Source: Enterococcus casseliflavus NBRC 100478
GTDB lineage: Bacteria; Bacillota; Bacilli; Lactobacillales; Enterococcaceae
DNA: 64,000 nt
Direction of reading: 5' to 3'
Assembly (NCBI RefSeq): GCF_001544095.1
Contig: NZ_BCPT01000013.1
Span: forward strand, 1 to 64,000
Shown: piece after piece, positions 16,869 through 25,201 of the stretch
How the letters are laid out: every line of letters begins with the position of its first letter
How positions within the stretch are numbered: the stretch's first letter is position 1
Program-made: the position numbers and the translations under genes
The notes under the pieces: generated by a model
Seen by the model: the letters and a program-made list of their open reading frames with translations, nothing else
What the model was told of the DNA's origin: nothing
Databases searched by the model: none

Positions 16869-16958
16869 TCACATGTGTAGCAACAATGCTACCATACCGC
16901 TTAGTAAAAACACAAACAGCTTTTTCCTAAGGTCTTGAAAATTCTCTTGATGACGCAT
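16869..16958 (-). CDS. 29-residue membrane micropeptide
   Basis: A short frame starts at ATG 16958, six bases after a strong AAAGGAGG, and ends at TGA 16869. The peptide has a charged N-terminus (MRHQENFQDLRKK) and a single hydrophobic helix (LFVFLLSGMVALLLHM) running to its end. It lies 40 bases after the PASTA protein stop codon and 142 bases before the response regulator gene on the same strand. The quality of the ribosome binding site and the neat membrane-helix layout argue for translation. It could be a small regulator of the kinase or transporter. No family is recognised; the coding call rests on these features alone. Confidence 0.5.
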   Translation of the reverse strand: MRHQENFQDLRKKLFVFLLSGMVALLLHM

Positions 16959-16998
16959 GGGTTTCCTCCTTTTGCAGGTTGACTAAAAAAGAAAGCGA

Positions 16999-18312
16999 CT
17001 ATTCAGAATCAGATGCCGCAGGGGCTGTCTGATTGCCTAAACTGATATCAAAGGTAATCGTATCTTCTAACGGTAAAAACTGATTGAACTTGCTCATCCC
17101 CACGATTGTCCCGTAGGGTTCTGCTGAATTGACATAACGGACTTGATAGCTGATGTTCGCCCCTTTTGAACGGAATTCATCAAAGAAGAGTTTTTGCAGA
17201 TCCCCTTCAAGGATCTCGCTTCGACGGTAATCTTTGATATAAGGTTGACCTGCCGAATAGACGACTTCGATGCCTTGGTCATCTTTGCTGGTTAAGACGG
17301 TCCCGGCGGTCTCACTTTGCGAGATCAATTGTCCATAGGGCAGACTCTGAGTAAACTGCATCCGCATCCGCACAGTGACACCCTCAACAGCGGCCTGGGC
17401 ATCATCTGGTAAAATCGTTGAAAAGTCTGGTACGGTGACCCCTTTCCCTAGGGAAATCGTTACTTGAAACGCATCCCGTTTCGCGATTTTTTCTTTTGGT
17501 GCCACGCTTTGTTCAATGACTTTGCCTTCTTCCACAGTATCCGAAGCCTGTTCTTTGACTTCAAGCTCCAGCTCATGGGCTTTCCCCCATGTTTCTACCT
17601 CTGCACGGGTTTTATCACTAAAGTCTGGTACTTCAATATCTTTTTCAAAGGTTTCTTCGCCTTTGGAATAAAAGACTCGTCCGACATCTCGACGATGATA
17701 GTTCTCTCGTGAGACTTCTTTATTGGTAAATTCTACTCGAATCGGTGCTTTTTCCTCGATCTCATCGTGGTATTCATCGACGATCGTCAAATTGCTTGCT
17801 TGATTTTTTTCGATCCACTCTGCTGCCTCGTCCCTCGTCATTTCCATAAAGTCTGGCAATGCCAATTTCTCTTCTGGATCAGGTCCTTGGCTCACGGTTA
17901 GATGCAGAGTGCTTCTTTTTCTGACTCGACTTCTGGCAGCTTCTGCTTGGGCGATCACTTGATTGGCTGGGGCTTCATCATAGGCTGGTGTGACATCAAC
18001 CGCAAGATCATGTTCCGCTGCCCATTCTCTGACCTCTGAGATCTCTTTGTCCACAAAGTTATCCAACCGGACATACGCCAATTGGAAAAATAAAAAGCCG
18101 CTGAGTATAAAGAGTCCAAGCAAGGCAGCTAACCCTAGCAGTCGTTTTTTTCGCCGCTTCTTTTTGAAGGAGGGATCATGTTCGATCCCCTCTTCTAAAG
18201 AAGCTGAACCTTTTTCTTTTCGGGAAGCACGGGAAGAAGGTACTTCGGCTGCTGCTGATTCCTTGTCTGGCTGTTTCGGTTCTTCTTCAAACTTCGATAA
18301 AAAATCACTCAT
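16999..18312 (-). CDS. Membrane-anchored PASTA-repeat protein without kinase domain (copy 1)
   Basis: 437 residues. A polar cytosolic N-terminus beginning MSDFLSKF, a basic stop (KKKRRKKR) and a single membrane helix at about residues 57-80, then about five PASTA-like repeats outside the cell. Repeat starts are near RLDNFVDKEI, LALPDFMEMT, IEVPDFSDKT, VTVPDFSTIL and PYIKDYRRSE. PASTA units in Ser/Thr kinases and penicillin-binding proteins bind muropeptides or antibiotics, but here no kinase or transpeptidase is attached. The start codon overlaps the ABC ATPase gene by 8 bases. A paralogue with the same neighbours lies at 31295. Likely an envelope sensor or periplasmic partner of the transporter (inference). 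Confidence 0.85.
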   Translation of the reverse strand: MSDFLSKFEEEPKQPDKESAAAEVPSSRASRKEKGSASLEEGIEHDPSFKKKRRKKRLLGLAALLGLFILSGFLFFQLAYVRLDNFVDKEISEVREWAAEHDLAVDVTPAYDEAPANQVIAQAEAARSRVRKRSTLHLTVSQGPDPEEKLALPDFMEMTRDEAAEWIEKNQASNLTIVDEYHDEIEEKAPIRVEFTNKEVSRENYHRRDVGRVFYSKGEETFEKDIEVPDFSDKTRAEVETWGKAHELELEVKEQASDTVEEGKVIEQSVAPKEKIAKRDAFQVTISLGKGVTVPDFSTILPDDAQAAVEGVTVRMRMQFTQSLPYGQLISQSETAGTVLTSKDDQGIEVVYSAGQPYIKDYRRSEILEGDLQKLFFDEFRSKGANISYQVRYVNSAEPYGTIVGMSKFNQFLPLEDTITFDISLGNQTAPAASDSE

Positions 18313-18985
18313 AGGCCGTCAACGCACCTTTTTTTAAGTAAAAAGTCTGATCTGACTGCTTGGCGATCTCGGTCGAATGGGTCACTACGATGATGCACTT
18401 GTTGTGGATCGCCGCTAGTTCTTTAAAAATATCCACGATTTCTTGTTCCATGCCTTCATCCAAATTCCCGGTAGGTTCATCGGCTAAAATGATATCAACG
18501 TTGGTCGCTAAAGCACGAGCGATGGCGACCCGCTGCTGTTCCCCACCGGAAAGCTGATTGACGAAACGATCGGCTTTCGTGGAATTGATGCCGATATAGT
18601 CCAGCAAACGATACGCAATTTGATCGTGCTGATCCGGGAGTTTGTTGTCTGAAATCGCCATCGAAACAAGGACGTTTTCTAAAGCCGTCAAATAAGGGAT
18701 CAAGTTGTAACTTTGAAAAATCAAACTGATTTTGTTGCGGCGATATTCTTCATAACCGATCGTTTTGATATTTTTTTCTTCAAAAAACACTTCCCCATCG
18801 GTTGGCTGATCCAATGCACTGATCAAGGAAAGAAAAGTGGTCTTTCCTGAGCCTGATTTTCCTAAGATCGTGTAAAATTTACCTTTTTCAAAGGAGATAT
18901 TGGTTTTATCTAAAATTTTCCGGCGATTCTCGCCATCTTGGTAGTAATACGTCATGTCTTTTGTTTCTAAAATTGCCATGTTCAT
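18305..18985 (-). CDS. ABC transporter ATPase, MacB/LolD type (copy 1)
   Basis: 226 residues with Walker A LGKSGSGKTTF, Q-loop IFQSYNLIPYLTALENVLV, signature NQLSGGEQQRVAIARALA and Walker B IILADEPTGNLDE. This belongs to the mechanotransmission class that works with FtsX-like permeases. The start ATG 18985 lies 6 bases after the stop of the permease gene; the 3' end overlaps the PASTA gene. It supplies energy to the permease at 18992. The substrate is unknown. Confidence 0.92.
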   Translation of the reverse strand: MNMAILETKDMTYYYQDGENRRKILDKTNISFEKGKFYTILGKSGSGKTTFLSLISALDQPTDGEVFFEEKNIKTIGYEEYRRNKISLIFQSYNLIPYLTALENVLVSMAISDNKLPDQHDQIAYRLLDYIGINSTKADRFVNQLSGGEQQRVAIARALATNVDIILADEPTGNLDEGMEQEIVDIFKELAAIHNKCIIVVTHSTEIAKQSDQTFYLKKGALTAYE

Positions 18986-18991
18986 CGCTCC

Positions 18992-20455
18992 TTACAGCAT
19001 GATTTTTTTCGGATTCAACCGTAAAATGTACAACAGCGGCACCACTGCCGAAAGCAAGATCGTCACGATCCCAGTCGCTAAAAAGGCGATCACATAAGAT
19101 AAGGTATATTGAACGCGAAACGCCTCGTTGATCGTCGCTTGGTCGATTTTCGGTGCCCCCACAAAGAATTGTTCCATCCCTGCCTGGTTTGCCTCTAGCA
19201 TACTGCTGGCTAACAAAGATTCAGAAACCATCTTGCCCAGCATATTCCCTGTAACCAAGGAGATCAGCATTGCACTGACACCAATCAACAGGAGTTCGAT
19301 CACAATCTGTGCAAACACGTATTTCCGGCGTTCCCCTAACGAAAGGTAGATGCCTAACTCATATTTACGATCACGGGTAAACAACACAATGATCAAGGAG
19401 ATAATAATCAAGGAAGCAATCACCGCAATCACTACGACATACGAGGAAATTTGTGATAAGCGATTCATACTGGTTCCCACACGGTCATACTCATCCGTAG
19501 AAGCATTGACCTTATAGCCATTTGGCAAGAGTGGTGTCACCTCTTGTTTGAATTGTTCTGCATCTTCTGGTTGATTCAAAATAAATTGCGGGGTAAAGAA
19601 ATCCTCGTCAGATCCGGGGTCTGTCGCTGGAAACGCCGCTTGTCGCCCCGCACGTTCCTCTTCAACAATCGTTTTCACAGCATCATTTGGCATATAGATC
19701 CGATTGAAGGGACGATCATCAAAAGCAAACGAGCTGACTCCCCCCTCTTGTCCTTGTTCATTCGCTTTTTCTAAGCTGGTATTTTTAAAGATCCCGACGA
19801 TTTCGATAGGATAATCATTGCCTTTTTGTTTCTCTGGATCTCCACCAGATGAATAATCGATAAACTGTCCATCTAATACCATGGTGTCACCAACGGTCAA
19901 GCCGTTTTCCTGAGCCACCTCTTCAGAAATCAACCCTACACGTTTTCCGGTACGCTGTTCCTCTTCTGTAAAGAAGCGTCCCTGTGTTAAATTCACCGTA
20001 TCTTCTTCAAAATCCAACGGTTGTAAGAGATTGGTTCCTGTTAAATAGACCCAAGAATCCATACCTCCAGAAACCATGATATTCTCGTTTTCAACTTCTG
20101 GTCTAAAACTATAGGGTTTGAATTTATCAACAGCAATCATTGCTTCTCGCAAATAGTCATACTGTTTGACTTCCGAGCGCTCGCCAATTTGTTTGATCAG
20201 CTCCTCCGGCAGCGGCTGAATCTCCTCCATACTTGTGCCGCCCTCACTATTTGCCATCAAGGCTTCATAGTCGATATCGATCGTTGCGAGGGAACCTAAT
20301 TGGTTTTTGATCTGCTTTTCGACATTTTGAGTCGACTGATTGACCGCAATTGCTCCAGCGATTACATTTCCTAAAATTAGAATAACAGCAAACAATATTG
20401 CAGATTTTCCTCGCTTTCTCGTCACACTCAGCCATGCCCGTTTCATATAATTCAA
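18992..20455 (-). CDS. FtsX/MacB-like ABC permease (copy 1)
   Basis: 487 residues: one N-terminal membrane helix (SAILFAVILILGNVIAGAIAV), an extracellular domain of about 300 residues and three C-terminal helices, ending LLYILRLNPKKIML. This is the four-helix MacB layout used to drive work on the outer face of the membrane rather than to pass substrates through it. The start is TTG 20455 or the ATG three codons later (20446). It heads the operon permease-ATPase-PASTA protein-micropeptide-regulator-kinase. The paralogue at 33525 ends in nearly the same sequence. Confidence 0.88.
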   Translation of the reverse strand: MNYMKRAWLSVTRKRGKSAILFAVILILGNVIAGAIAVNQSTQNVEKQIKNQLGSLATIDIDYEALMANSEGGTSMEEIQPLPEELIKQIGERSEVKQYDYLREAMIAVDKFKPYSFRPEVENENIMVSGGMDSWVYLTGTNLLQPLDFEEDTVNLTQGRFFTEEEQRTGKRVGLISEEVAQENGLTVGDTMVLDGQFIDYSSGGDPEKQKGNDYPIEIVGIFKNTSLEKANEQGQEGGVSSFAFDDRPFNRIYMPNDAVKTIVEEERAGRQAAFPATDPGSDEDFFTPQFILNQPEDAEQFKQEVTPLLPNGYKVNASTDEYDRVGTSMNRLSQISSYVVVIAVIASLIIISLIIVLFTRDRKYELGIYLSLGERRKYVFAQIVIELLLIGVSAMLISLVTGNMLGKMVSESLLASSMLEANQAGMEQFFVGAPKIDQATINEAFRVQYTLSYVIAFLATGIVTILLSAVVPLLYILRLNPKKIML

Positions 20456-20621
20456 TTGCCAACATCCTCTCTTTTTTTCTCTAACAAAAGCATACTGGAT
20501 GAACCTTTAGCGAATCTGTCATTTGGAAAATTTCTCAAAAAAAGCAGATTCATAGAGGACTTTTGATCAAGAAAGACTGTCATTGCAATGATCAGCACCA
20601 GAAATGACCACTATTTGAATA

Positions 20622-20664
20622 ACAAAAAAAGCCTCCTAAAACGCTGCTTATAGGAAGCTCGGCT
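20622..20664 (-). terminator. Distal terminator of the permease operon
   Basis: On the minus strand GCCGAGCTTCCTA ... TAGGAGGC forms a stem followed by seven T. A tandem backup to the hairpin at 20679. Confidence 0.7.
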
Positions 20665-20678
20665 ATATTTACATAAAA

Positions 20679-20705
20679 AAAGACAAAAACCGCATCCGGG
20701 TCTTT
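20679..20705 (-). terminator. Terminator after the amino acid permease
   Basis: Minus strand AAAGACCCGG ... GTCTTTTTTT directly after the stop codon at 20720. Confidence 0.65.
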
Positions 20706-20719
20706 GCCTTTTCACAATC

Positions 20720-22105
20720 CTATTCGTCAATTTTCTCATTTAATTCGCTGTTACGATAGCCATATACAAAATAGATCGCGATTCCGATCACTAAGGAGAT
20801 CCCAAAAACGATCCAGGTCGCCGTTTGTAGACGGGTCATCAAGAAGAGACAGCTGGCAACGGACAACAAAGGCAATAACGGTACCAGTGGTACTTTGAAT
20901 TCGCCTTTAGCAGGTGGGCCCATCATCTTCCGCAGCTTGATGATTCCTAAGGACATTAAGATCATATACGACAATGCCGCAATGTTGGTCAATTCTGCCA
21001 AGATATTCAATGGGAAAGCTGCCGCAAAGAAGAAAGCAAAAACACCCGCGATGTAGGTCGCTTTCTTTGGTGTTTGATGCTTTGGATCAATGGCTTGCAT
21101 CGCTTTTGGCAATAACCCATCTTTACTGATGGCATATAACAGACGCGCCAAGGAGTACATCATAGCGATCGTCACTGTTAATAAGGTCAAGATCGCACCC
21201 ACAGAAATGATTGATCCGACAACCCCATGACCGACATAACGCATCGCAAAAGCTACCGGATCATTGACTCCTAATTCCGCAAACGGAACGATTCCCGTCA
21301 TGATCAGTGTGACAATGATATAAAGGACAGTTGCGATCGCAATGGAACCAATGATTCCTCGAGGGACATTTTTCTTGGCATCTTCGACTTCTTCCGCTGC
21401 CATTGCGACGGCATCAAAGCCAAGAAAAGCAAAGAAGACTAACGCTGCACCATTAAAGACGCCTGAAAAACCAAAGGGCATAAAGGGCTGCCAGTTGTCT
21501 GGTTCCACGAAAAAGGCACCAAAGACGATAAACAAGAGGATCACGCCGAATTTGACCCATACCATGGCATTGTTCAAACGTAACGCTTTTTTCGCTTCTT
21601 GGCTGACCCACAAGGTTACAAAAATAATGACTAAACCAGCGATCAAATCAATGTAGGTCCCCTTGCTTGGGTCATAACCGCCCGTCAACGCGGTTGGTAA
21701 ATGGATATCCGCACTGGCCAAAAAGCCTTGCACATAGCCTGACCAGCCAGATGCCACCGAAGAAACGGCCAATAAGAACTCGCAAATCAAAAACCAGCCT
21801 GCCAGCCACGCGGTAAATTCACCAAAAACGACATACAGATACGAATAGGCGCCCCCTAAAACGGGGATCCGAGAAGCAAATTCCGCAAAAGAAAGCCCTG
21901 ATAACACAACAACGATACCAGCTACAACAAAGGAAAGAATCAATGCCGGTCCGGCATACTCAGCAGAAGCAGTCCCTGTAACAACAAAGATACCTGTGCC
22001 GATAATGGCGCCGATCCCCAACATAATCAAATCTTTTAACTTCAACTCTTTTTTTAAATTCGTCACACTTTCCCGTTGTATGACTTTTTTTCGAAATAAA
22101 TCCAT
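20720..22105 (-). CDS. APC-family amino acid permease (cationic amino acid transporter type)
   Basis: 461 residues with about twelve membrane helices. The first helix GIGAIIGTGIFVVTGTASAEYAGP carries the unwound GTG motif of the amino acid-polyamine-organocation family, and SFVVAGIVVVLSGLSFAEFASRIP is the conserved helix 2. It resembles YfnA/CAT proteins. It imports amino acids by proton or ion symport; the substrate cannot be fixed. ATG 22105 behind GAGGAGGAG. It starts 23 bases after the RbsU-like gene and is probably cotranscribed with it. Confidence 0.9.
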   Translation of the reverse strand: MDLFRKKVIQRESVTNLKKELKLKDLIMLGIGAIIGTGIFVVTGTASAEYAGPALILSFVVAGIVVVLSGLSFAEFASRIPVLGGAYSYLYVVFGEFTAWLAGWFLICEFLLAVSSVASGWSGYVQGFLASADIHLPTALTGGYDPSKGTYIDLIAGLVIIFVTLWVSQEAKKALRLNNAMVWVKFGVILLFIVFGAFFVEPDNWQPFMPFGFSGVFNGAALVFFAFLGFDAVAMAAEEVEDAKKNVPRGIIGSIAIATVLYIIVTLIMTGIVPFAELGVNDPVAFAMRYVGHGVVGSIISVGAILTLLTVTIAMMYSLARLLYAISKDGLLPKAMQAIDPKHQTPKKATYIAGVFAFFFAAAFPLNILAELTNIAALSYMILMSLGIIKLRKMMGPPAKGEFKVPLVPLLPLLSVASCLFLMTRLQTATWIVFGISLVIGIAIYFVYGYRNSELNEKIDE

Positions 22106-22128
22106 AACTCCTCCTCAAAAATATACGT

Positions 22129-22995
22129 TTATGTTGCTTTCATATACCCCAGCAAAACACCGCCGATAATCACCAGCAGACAACCAATCACCACATACCG
22201 CAGTTCTTTTTTGGTTTTCTTTTCGCCGAGAATAAAAATCCCGCCTAGCGTTGAAATGATGATTCCCATCTGCGACAATGAGAAGCCCACCGCTAGTCCG
22301 ACTTGCTGAACCGTGATCAGCATGCAGACATTGCCGATGCCCCATAACAATCCTGACAAGGTATTTTTCCCTACAAAACGGTCGACCTTCGTCTTTCTTA
22401 AAGCAAATAGGCTGGCACCGATCAGCATCCCGACACTTTGTGGCAAAATGATCGCCAATGGGTCCAATCCTGCCCAAGTAATCAAAATCGTATAGGCGCC
22501 GTACCCAATCGTGGATGAGATCAATGCCCGAAATCCTTTAGGAAAATCAAGCATCTTGCTGCCGGCTTCTACCGGACTTTCACCATCTTGGCGAGCGGTC
22601 AGATAAGCCCCGATCACCAATAAGATCAATGCGCTAACACCTAATGCATAATCGCGGGTCTGGGTCCATTCCGCAAAAAACAATGCACCGGCGACCGTAT
22701 TTAAAATCAGCTGCATGCCGGTTGAAAGCGGCAGTCCAACAGACACACCTAAATATTTCATGCCATGGAATTGACCGTTTTGACCGACGGACCAAAAGAG
22801 ACCAGACAAAAGACCGATCAAAATCACCTTTCCATCAATCACTGGCATCGTCACAAAATATACGACCAGAGAAAAGAAAAAGGCACCAATCGTCATTCCT
22901 AGCGTTTGCTGGTTCGCATCCCCGCCAAGTTTGGCACTTACTAAACCAATACTGCCCCACGCAAACATTGGTACTAATGCAACGAGTATCTCCAT
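22129..22995 (-). CDS. rbsU: GRP-family sugar uptake protein, RbsU/GlcU type
   Basis: About 289 residues and ten membrane helices of the glucose/ribose uptake (DMT superfamily) proteins: EILVALVPMFAWGSIGLVSAKLGG at the start, and the repeated half from ALISSTIGYGAYTILITWAG. ATG 22995 is favoured because AAGGA lies 8 bases upstream; the frame also has ATG 23013 and 23004. In lactobacilli RbsU imports ribose, in bacilli GlcU imports glucose; which one applies here is open. Since a full rbsDACB ABC system lies nearby, it may serve another sugar or be a low-affinity route. A cre-like site stands upstream. Confidence 0.85.
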   Translation of the reverse strand: MEILVALVPMFAWGSIGLVSAKLGGDANQQTLGMTIGAFFFSLVVYFVTMPVIDGKVILIGLLSGLFWSVGQNGQFHGMKYLGVSVGLPLSTGMQLILNTVAGALFFAEWTQTRDYALGVSALILLVIGAYLTARQDGESPVEAGSKMLDFPKGFRALISSTIGYGAYTILITWAGLDPLAIILPQSVGMLIGASLFALRKTKVDRFVGKNTLSGLLWGIGNVCMLITVQQVGLAVGFSLSQMGIIISTLGGIFILGEKKTKKELRYVVIGCLLVIIGGVLLGYMKAT

Positions 22996-23044
22996 TTCAT
23001 TCATCCTTACCATTCAATTTTAAACACAAGCTTTAGTGTATCAG

Positions 23045-23058
23045 TGAAAACGTTCTAG
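23045..23058. promoter_or_regulatory. Candidate cre (CcpA) site
   Basis: TGAAAACGTTCTAG fits most of TGNAANCGNTNNCA (last CA missing) and lies about 50 bases upstream of the sugar uptake gene, where CcpA control is plausible. Confidence 0.4.
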
Positions 23059-23110
23059 GGACAAGTGATTTTTGTCAAAAAACACAAAAAGATACTCGAA
23101 AAAAAGCAGA

Positions 23111-24148
23111 TTAGCGTTTTTCCTCATAATAACTCAACAAGGGAAAGAACAGCGTCATGGTGGTTCCTTTTCCAACTGTCGACGAAGCCGTTAGCTCGAT
23201 GCCTAATTCCTTCGCTAAACTTTTCGCTAAAAAGAGCCCTAATCCCGTCGAGTGGGTGTCCGTTTGGCGCCCATTTTCGCCCGTAAAGCCTTTATCAAAG
23301 ATGCGACGCATGTCTTCTTTAGGAATGCCGATCCCACTATCTTGCAAGTGAAGATAGGTTCCTTGGGCATCTTTTTCGATCCGAATTGTCAGCTGCCCAT
23401 TTTGTGGTGTGTACTTAACGGCATTGCTGACCAATTGTCGAAAGATAAAGCCGAGCCATTTTTCATCGGTCAACACTTGCTGATCCTCACCTTCAACGGC
23501 ATAGTGCAGGTTCTTTTGGATAAAATAATTTGCCTGACTGCGTAAAACCGGCTGGATGACGGCTTTCAATGAAATTTCTTGGACCAGATAATCTTTTGAA
23601 AAGCTGTCCAAACGGGCGACGTACAAGACTTGCTCGACGTATTCGTTCATGCGGTTCAATTCATTTTCTAGTAAGATGAATTTTTCATCTGGAATATCAA
23701 ATTCGATCGAATGCAAAAGCAATCGTGATGCGGCTAAAGGTACTTTGATTTCATGGACCCACGAATCGATGTATTCCTTTTGTTCTTCTTGATTGCTGAC
23801 GACTTGCTGCATCAATTCTTGGTGCTCTCGGATCAACTGATTGATGTAAGATTCGATCCGTTCTTCTTCCGCCGAGCGTGCTCCTTGCAAGTAGTTTTGC
23901 AGCAAGCTGTCTCCGGGCTTGGGGGTGATTTTTTGCCAAAAACGCCGCTTAGATAAGTAGCTGATTGCCAAAAAGAACACCATCAAGACACTTTGCATCA
24001 AAAAGAGATAGCCGACTGTACCCCAATCCATCGGGGAATGAGGAGTCAGCCAAAAAACTAAGACCGTCAACACGAAAAAGACCAGCCAGCCAATAAACAG
24101 CAGCCAACGATCTTTCAAAAAACTGCGCAAAACCCGCCACTTTGTCAT
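23111..24148 (-). CDS. Intramembrane-sensing histidine kinase, BceS-like
   Basis: 345 residues with two membrane helices close together in the first 65 residues and almost nothing outside the cell. This is the layout of BceS/GraS kinases that sense antibiotic stress through a partner transporter. H-box SWVHEIKVPLAASRLLLHS, N-box SNAVKYTPQNG, and GIGIPKEDMRRIF and STGLGLFLAKSLA. Its ATG overlaps the stop of the regulator gene (ATGA). No BceAB transporter is adjacent, which is unusual for this class; the partner must lie elsewhere in the genome or be one of the MacB-like sets here. Confidence 0.9.
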   Translation of the reverse strand: MTKWRVLRSFLKDRWLLFIGWLVFFVLTVLVFWLTPHSPMDWGTVGYLFLMQSVLMVFFLAISYLSKRRFWQKITPKPGDSLLQNYLQGARSAEEERIESYINQLIREHQELMQQVVSNQEEQKEYIDSWVHEIKVPLAASRLLLHSIEFDIPDEKFILLENELNRMNEYVEQVLYVARLDSFSKDYLVQEISLKAVIQPVLRSQANYFIQKNLHYAVEGEDQQVLTDEKWLGFIFRQLVSNAVKYTPQNGQLTIRIEKDAQGTYLHLQDSGIGIPKEDMRRIFDKGFTGENGRQTDTHSTGLGLFLAKSLAKELGIELTASSTVGKGTTMTLFFPLLSYYEEKR

Positions 24149-24819
24149 GGTACGATATACCCTTGACCAACCTTGGTTTCAATGTAGCCATTCATCCCCG
24201 CTTGTTCGATTTTTCGTCGCAAACGATTGATATTGACCGTCAAGGTATTGTCATCTACAAAACGCTCGTCATCCCATAAGGCCCGCAAGATTTTTTCACG
24301 ACTTAAAATCTTGCCGTGATTTTTCATCAAAATATACAGCAGGCGGTATTCGTTTTTGCTAAGATCGATGCTTTCGCCATTGATATACATGCTGCTGTTG
24401 TCGATATTGAGGGTCAAACCGTTATGCACTAACGTCTCGCTGCTGCTTTCTACATAGTTGTAGGAACGGCGCAATAAGGCATTGATTTTTGCAATCAGAA
24501 CGTCGATCTCAAAAGGTTTTGTCACAAAATCGTCCGCCCCCATATTCATGGCCATGATCATATCCATATTGGTATTGCGACTGGAAATAAAAATGATTGG
24601 TACTTTGGAAGCTTCGCGGATTTTTTGACACCAATAGTAGCCATCAAAAACCGGCAAATTAATATCCAGTAAAATCAGTTGGGGCTCTTGTTCTTCAAAG
24701 TCAGTCAACACTTGATGGAAATCCGTCGTGCCAAAGGTCTCAAACTGCCATTTTTCTAGTTCTTCGATAATCAGTTGGCGAATCACCGCTTCATCTTCTA
24801 CTACCATTATTTTTGCCAT
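24145..24819 (-). CDS. Response regulator, BceR-like OmpR family
   Basis: 224 residues from ATG 24819 (GAGGG about 11 bases upstream; the open frame runs 19 codons further). The receiver has VEDEAVIRQL, phospho-acceptor Asp52 (LILLDINLP), SSRN and FVTKPFEID. The winged-helix DNA-binding domain ends INRLRRKIEQAG ... ETKVGQGYIVP. It pairs with the kinase at 23111, overlapping by 4 bases. BceR-type regulators usually switch on an ABC transporter against cell-wall peptide antibiotics; the target here is unknown. Confidence 0.9.
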   Translation of the reverse strand: MAKIMVVEDEAVIRQLIIEELEKWQFETFGTTDFHQVLTDFEEQEPQLILLDINLPVFDGYYWCQKIREASKVPIIFISSRNTNMDMIMAMNMGADDFVTKPFEIDVLIAKINALLRRSYNYVESSSETLVHNGLTLNIDNSSMYINGESIDLSKNEYRLLYILMKNHGKILSREKILRALWDDERFVDDNTLTVNINRLRRKIEQAGMNGYIETKVGQGYIVP

Positions 24820-24922
24820 ATCCGTGAATTCCCTCACTTTGCGTAATTTTCTCCTCTTTACTTTATCAAATATCAAAAACGAATGCGAACATTAATCGAC
24901 GTTTTTAGCAAACCCTAAAAAA

Positions 24923-24955
24923 CCTCTTCACTGTCCTGAGGAATCAGTGAAGAGG
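24923..24955 (-). terminator. Terminator of the phosphohexomutase operon
   Basis: CCTCTTCACTG / CAGTGAAGAGG, 11-base perfect stem with a T-run on the minus strand, downstream of the gene ending at 24979. Confidence 0.85.
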
Positions 24956-24978
24956 CAAACAAAAAACGGACGACTAGG

Positions 24979-25182
24979 TTACTCGATGATCTCAACAGTC
25001 TCAATTAGTAGTTTTCCGATAAACAATAAAATCCCATCGAAAAAAAGCACACTCATGTTGACACCTAATAGCATTGATAACCGTTCAACGACATCGATTT
25101 TTGGTCGTTTGTTCAAATAACGAAACAAGAAAAAATTCACACCATACGTCACTGCCATGATCAGCAGCATCAAGATCACCAT
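24979..25182 (-). CDS. Small membrane protein, unknown
   Basis: 67 residues with two membrane helices (VILMLLIMAVTYGVNFFLF and SMLLGVNMSVLFFDGILLFIG) joined by a basic loop (RYLNKRPKIDVVERL). It begins 19 bases after the phosphohexomutase stop codon on the same strand and shares its terminator, so it is probably cotranscribed. AGGGA precedes the ATG. No family is recognised. Confidence 0.65.
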   Translation of the reverse strand: MVILMLLIMAVTYGVNFFLFRYLNKRPKIDVVERLSMLLGVNMSVLFFDGILLFIGKLLIETVEIIE

Positions 25183-25201
25183 TTTAGTTCCCTGCTTTTC
25201 T

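Noticed and set aside
22115-22477. A 120-residue frame inside the sugar uptake gene
   Set aside because: It is the same strand in another frame of a clear membrane protein gene; Cys/His/Arg-rich composition is typical of a shadow frame.
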